A DNA stretch of 64,000 nucleotides from Paracoccus liaowanqingii (GTDB lineage: Bacteria > Pseudomonadota > Alphaproteobacteria > Rhodobacterales > Rhodobacteraceae), in the NCBI RefSeq assembly GCF_004683865.2, contig NZ_CP040760.1:1-64000 (forward strand), read 5' to 3'. Positions 60,643-64,000 of this stretch are shown piece by piece. Position numbers and translations under genes: made by a program. The number at the start of each line of letters is the position of its first letter. The stretch's first letter is position 1. The notes beneath the pieces were generated by a model that was not told the origin of the DNA, ran no database searches, and saw only the letters and a program-made list of their open reading frames with translations.

Positions 60643-61661
60643 ACCTGTTCGATTACACACGCGCCGACACACTGGAGGCCGCTATGGGCGCGGATGGCGC
60701 GATCCTGGCCGGCGGGACGAACCTGCTGGACCTGATGAAGATCGGCGTCGCCACGCCGTCGCGGCTGGTGGACATCACCCGCCTGCCGATGCGCGGGATC
60801 GACGACCATAACGGTGGCCTGCGCATCGGCGCGATGGTCAGCAATGCGGATCTGGCCCGCGATCCGCGGGTGCTGGCCCGCTTTCCCGCCGTGGCCGAGG
60901 CGCTGCTGTCCGGGGCGTCCCCGCAGCTGCGCAATGCCGCCAGCACCGGGGGCAACGTGATGCAGGCGACCCGCTGCAGCTATTTCCAGGACCCTCTGTC
61001 GCCCTGCAACCGCAGACAGGCCGGATCGGGCTGTTCCGCCATCGGTGGGGTGACGCGAAACCATTCAGTCCTGGGCTGGACCGACGCCTGCATCGCAACG
61101 CATCCGTCCGACCTGTGCGTGGCGCTGGCGGCCTTCGACGCCGTGGTGGAGATCGCGGGCCCCACGGGTCGCCGCGAGATGCCAATGGCCGAATTCCATC
61201 CGCTGCCCGATGCGACCGGCGTGCCGCCCGCGCTGGCGGCCGGAGAGGTCATCACTCATATCCGCCTGCCCGATCCCGGCGGCATGGCCCGCCATGCCCG
61301 CTATGTGAAGCTGCGCGAGCGGACGTCCTATGCCTTTGCCATCGTCTCGGCCGCGGCGGGGGTCCACGTGATGGACGGCCGGATCGTGGCTGCCCGCCTG
61401 GCCCTTGGCGGCGTTGCTGCCCGCCCCTGGCGCGCCCATGCGGCCGAGGCCGGTCTGATCGGCCAGCCCCCGTCGGAGGACGCCTTTGCCCATGCGGCCG
61501 CGCTGGCCCTGCAGGGTGCCGCGCCGTCGGGCGACAATGCCGTCAAGATCGTGCTGGCACAGCGCATTGCCATCCGCGCGCTGATGCAAGCTGCGGCGGG
61601 CACGCCCGACCGGATGCCCGCGCTGCCCGCCTCTGTCTTCGAAGGAGACGTCCATGGCTGA
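60639..61661 (+). CDS. molybdenum hydroxylase FAD-binding subunit (PaoB/CoxM type)
   Basis: A 340-residue subunit. FAD-binding motifs ILAGGTNLLDLMKIGVATP and ASTGGNVMQATRCSYFQD; the Cys-containing CSYFQDPLSPCNRRQAGSGC insert is typical of PaoB-like proteins, where it binds a 4Fe-4S cluster. A C-terminal CO-dehydrogenase flavoprotein domain follows. ATG 60639 lies in an ATGA overlap; the longer frame is a shadow. It overlaps the large subunit by 8 bp. Confidence 0.92.
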   Translation: MNLFDYTRADTLEAAMGADGAILAGGTNLLDLMKIGVATPSRLVDITRLPMRGIDDHNGGLRIGAMVSNADLARDPRVLARFPAVAEALLSGASPQLRNAASTGGNVMQATRCSYFQDPLSPCNRRQAGSGCSAIGGVTRNHSVLGWTDACIATHPSDLCVALAAFDAVVEIAGPTGRREMPMAEFHPLPDATGVPPALAAGEVITHIRLPDPGGMARHARYVKLRERTSYAFAIVSAAAGVHVMDGRIVAARLALGGVAARPWRAHAAEAGLIGQPPSEDAFAHAAALALQGAAPSGDNAVKIVLAQRIAIRALMQAAAGTPDRMPALPASVFEGDVHG

Positions 61662-63891
61662 CATGACGAACATCCAGCAGCACGTGCGCTTGGGCTCGAA
61701 CTCGGGACAGCCGATGACCCGACGCGATGGGGTGCTGAAGGTGACGGGCCAGGCGCCCTATGCCGCCGATCGCCGCCCCGAGGGCGTGCTGCACGCCGTC
61801 ACCGCCGTCGCAGGCATCGCACGCGGCACGGTCGAACATCTCGACACGGCGGCGGCCTTGGCGCATCCGGGCGTGGTCAGGGTCTATACCCCCGCGAACC
61901 GTCCAGCCTTGGCGGTGCATCCCGACACCAAGATCCACGGCTTTGCCTGGCGGACCGAGGCGTTGCAGGACGACACCGTGCGCTATGCCGGACAGCCCAT
62001 CGCGCTGGTTGTGGCCGAGACGCTGGAGGCCGCGACCGAGGGTGCGCGCCTGCTGAACCCCCGATATCGTGCCGATCCGCCGAGGATCGGCCTGGACGGC
62101 AATGCGCCCTATGACCCCGAAACCGTCAGCATCGGCCGCCCGCCGTCGCTGCAGACGGGCGACATGGACGCCGCCCGCGCGGGTGCCGCCCACCATTTGG
62201 ACACGGTCATCGAGACCGCGGCCCAGTATCACAACGCGCTGGAACCCCATGCCATCACCGCCAAATGGGTCGGTGACCAGCTGGAGATTGACACCCCGAA
62301 CCAGGCCATTGGTCTAGCGAAGCAAAGTTTTGCGGCCTATCTAGGGATCGATCCGGCACAGATCGTGATCCGCAGTCCGTTCCTTGGCGGCGGTTTTGGG
62401 TCAAAGGCCATCCTGTATGGTGCGCAGCTGCTGGCGGTGCTGGCGGCCAGGGATCTGGACCGCCCCGTCAAGCTGGCGCTGCGTCGCGACCAGATGTACG
62501 GCCCTGTCGGCCACCGCCCCGCCACGCGGCAGACGCTGCGTCTGGACTTGGACGACCAGGGGCACATCATCGCGCTGGACCACCACACATTGGCCGTCGC
62601 CTCCAGCTTCGATGACTTCATCGAAAGCGCGTCGAACGCCTCGCACAGCGTCTATGCCACGACCGCGATGCGGACCACGCACAGCGCGGTGCGCGCGGAT
62701 ACCGGCACGCCCGGACCGATGCGCGCGCCCGGAGAGGCGCCGGGATCGGCCGCTCTGGAGGTCGCCATCGATCAGGCGGCCCATGCGATGGGCATGGACC
62801 CGCTGGCCTTCCGTCTGCTGAACTATGCCGAGACCGACCCGGCCACGGGGATGGCGTTCTCCTCCAAGGCGCTGCGCGAGTGCTATGCGCAGGCAGCGGA
62901 CCTGTTCGGATGGGCAGACCGCCCGATGGCACCGCGCCAGATGCGTCAGGGGCGGTTGCTCAAGGGTTGGGGCATGGGCACCGCGCAGTTTCCCTGCCCG
63001 ATGTTCCAGGCTGCGGCGCATGCGACCTTGCGCGCCGACGGCAGTGCGGTGGTGGAAACCTCGGCCGCGGATATGGGGCAGGGGGCCTGGACCGCGCTGG
63101 CGCAGATCGCCGCCGACGGGCTTGGCATCGATGTCGACCGGCTGGAGTTCCGCTCGGGCCATTCCGACCTGCCCGATGCGGGCGTGGCGGGCGGATCGGG
63201 CCATACGGCCACGGCGGGCACCGCGCTCTTCAACGCCGGCGCCGACACGGTGCGGCAACTGGCCGACATCGCCATCAACGATCCGGGATCGCCGCTGTTC
63301 GGGGCGGGCAACGCGGGCGTCACCGCGCGCGGCGGGCGCCTCTATCGCAACGACGACGACAGTCGCAGCGAGACCTATGAGGACATCCTGGCCCGCGCCG
63401 GGCTGGACCTGCTGCGCGGAGAGGGCAAGGGCGCGCGCGAGGGCGAACCCGACCGGGCCATGTTCTCTCATGGCGGGGTCTTCGCCGAGGTGCTGGTCGA
63501 TCCCGATCTGGGCCAGATCCGCGTCAGCCGGCTGGTCGGGGCCTTTGCTGCCGGCCGCATCATCAACCCGCAACTGGCGCGCAGCCAACTGCTGGGCGGG
63601 ATGATCTGGGGCGTGGGCTTTGCCCTGCACGAGGAGGCAATCCACGATCCGCGCACGGGGCGGTTCACCAACAACGACCTTGCCGGCTATCACATCCCGG
63701 TCAATGCCGATGTCCCCTTCGTCGAGGCGCTGATGGTTCACGAAGATGATCCGTATGTGAACGCGCTTGGTATCAAGGGTGTCGGAGAGTTGGGGGTCAC
63801 CGGCACGGTGGGCGCCATCGCCAATGCCGTCTGGCATGCGACCGGCATCTGCCCGCAGCGCTTCCCCATCCACCCCGAAAGCCTGATCTGA
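61654..63891 (+). CDS. molybdenum hydroxylase large (molybdopterin) subunit (PaoC/XDH type)
   Basis: A 745-residue catalytic subunit. Domain 1 (Ald_Xan_dh_C, about 20-125) is followed by Mo-cofactor-binding stretches: PFLGGGFGSKAILYG, GPMRAPGEAPGSAALEVAIDQ, MGQGAWTALAQIAAD, and the catalytic Glu in IKGVGELGVTGTVGAIANA. The PaoABC-like order S-M-L and length indicate an aldehyde oxidase/dehydrogenase of broad specificity rather than true xanthine dehydrogenase. No XdhC-type maturation gene is visible before the window ends. Confidence 0.93.
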   Translation: MADMTNIQQHVRLGSNSGQPMTRRDGVLKVTGQAPYAADRRPEGVLHAVTAVAGIARGTVEHLDTAAALAHPGVVRVYTPANRPALAVHPDTKIHGFAWRTEALQDDTVRYAGQPIALVVAETLEAATEGARLLNPRYRADPPRIGLDGNAPYDPETVSIGRPPSLQTGDMDAARAGAAHHLDTVIETAAQYHNALEPHAITAKWVGDQLEIDTPNQAIGLAKQSFAAYLGIDPAQIVIRSPFLGGGFGSKAILYGAQLLAVLAARDLDRPVKLALRRDQMYGPVGHRPATRQTLRLDLDDQGHIIALDHHTLAVASSFDDFIESASNASHSVYATTAMRTTHSAVRADTGTPGPMRAPGEAPGSAALEVAIDQAAHAMGMDPLAFRLLNYAETDPATGMAFSSKALRECYAQAADLFGWADRPMAPRQMRQGRLLKGWGMGTAQFPCPMFQAAAHATLRADGSAVVETSAADMGQGAWTALAQIAADGLGIDVDRLEFRSGHSDLPDAGVAGGSGHTATAGTALFNAGADTVRQLADIAINDPGSPLFGAGNAGVTARGGRLYRNDDDSRSETYEDILARAGLDLLRGEGKGAREGEPDRAMFSHGGVFAEVLVDPDLGQIRVSRLVGAFAAGRIINPQLARSQLLGGMIWGVGFALHEEAIHDPRTGRFTNNDLAGYHIPVNADVPFVEALMVHEDDPYVNALGIKGVGELGVTGTVGAIANAVWHATGICPQRFPIHPESLI

Positions 63892-64000
63892 GCCATTCTC
63901 ATCTTGCCATGCCAGGCAACAATGGCCCCGGTGCCATGCGGCGCCGTGCTGGCCGTAGCTTCGGCCTTTCCTATTGCTATACGAGCAAGTTCCAGCAATT
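63892..64000. other. 3' flank of the hydroxylase operon
   Basis: No gene supported in the last 109 bases. A minus-strand frame (63738-63998) overlaps the large subunit and is a shadow. Confidence 0.4.

Noticed and set aside
62401..63873. 490-codon minus-strand frame opposite the molybdenum subunit
   Set aside because: Shadow; low-complexity His/Arg-rich product with no domain.
1..64000. CRISPR arrays, rRNA or tRNA genes
   Set aside because: No regularly spaced direct repeats and no conserved RNA-gene strings were seen on either strand.

Overview
The window looks like chromosome or large-plasmid DNA of a GC-rich alphaproteobacterium, most likely Rhodobacterales and Paracoccus-like. This is inferred from codon use, many ATGA/GTGA stop-start overlaps, abundant TRAP and ABC uptake systems and the protein families present. 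No rRNA, tRNA or CRISPR array was seen.

Region by region. (1) 0.1-6.6 kb: a small RcnB-like periplasmic protein, then a complete RND tripartite efflux operon (adaptor, pump, outer-membrane lipoprotein). (2) 6.7-14.3 kb: a patchy, more AT-rich accessory stretch with an orphan polysaccharide-export lipoprotein, a TetR regulator, a phospholipase-D-type protein, a Spy/LTXXQ-like protein, a DUF481 beta-barrel, a second RcnB-like protein and a RecD-helicase fragment. (3) 14.4-21.4 kb: a sugar-acid locus with a divergent GntR/FCD regulator, an MR/MLE-family dehydratase, gluconate-5-dehydrogenase-like SDR, idonate-5-dehydrogenase-like MDR and a TRAP importer. (4) 21.5-24.2 kb: a two-gene AbiEii-type nucleotidyltransferase module beside two decayed genes (a replication-type winged-helix protein and an ADP-ribosylglycohydrolase). 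(5) 24.3-39.0 kb: a long co-directional catabolic array: class II aldolase, dipeptide-type ABC importer, M20 deacylase, 2-hydroxyacid dehydrogenase, HDAC-like amidohydrolase, LysR regulator, an ETNPPL/PHYKPL-type PLP enzyme next to a hydroxylysine-kinase-like phosphotransferase, an SDR and an omega-transaminase. (6) 39.1-41.0 kb: an IS3 OrfA stub and an intact DDE insertion sequence flanked by a direct repeat. (7) 41.0-47.8 kb, minus strand: LysR, DUF1445, TRAP P/Q/M, DUF2848, amidase. (8) 48.1-59.2 kb: a LuxR-type response regulator and a permease-fused hybrid histidine kinase, divergent from a urea/short-chain-amide ABC transporter (UrtABCDE/FmdDEF type), formamidase FmdA and zinc-ribbon FmdB. 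(9) 59.5-63.9 kb: a TetR regulator divergent from a three-subunit molybdenum hydroxylase.

The theme is scavenging of organic nitrogen and acids: each uptake system sits beside hydrolases or oxidoreductases that would process the imported compound and usually beside its own regulator. Palindromes that could be operators lie in several of the regulator/target gaps. The most novel parts are the 24-39 kb amino-alcohol/acyl-amine array, the permease-kinase sensor facing the amide operon, and the TRAP/DUF1445/DUF2848/amidase locus. All functions are read from recognisable motifs and family memory; no database search was possible.
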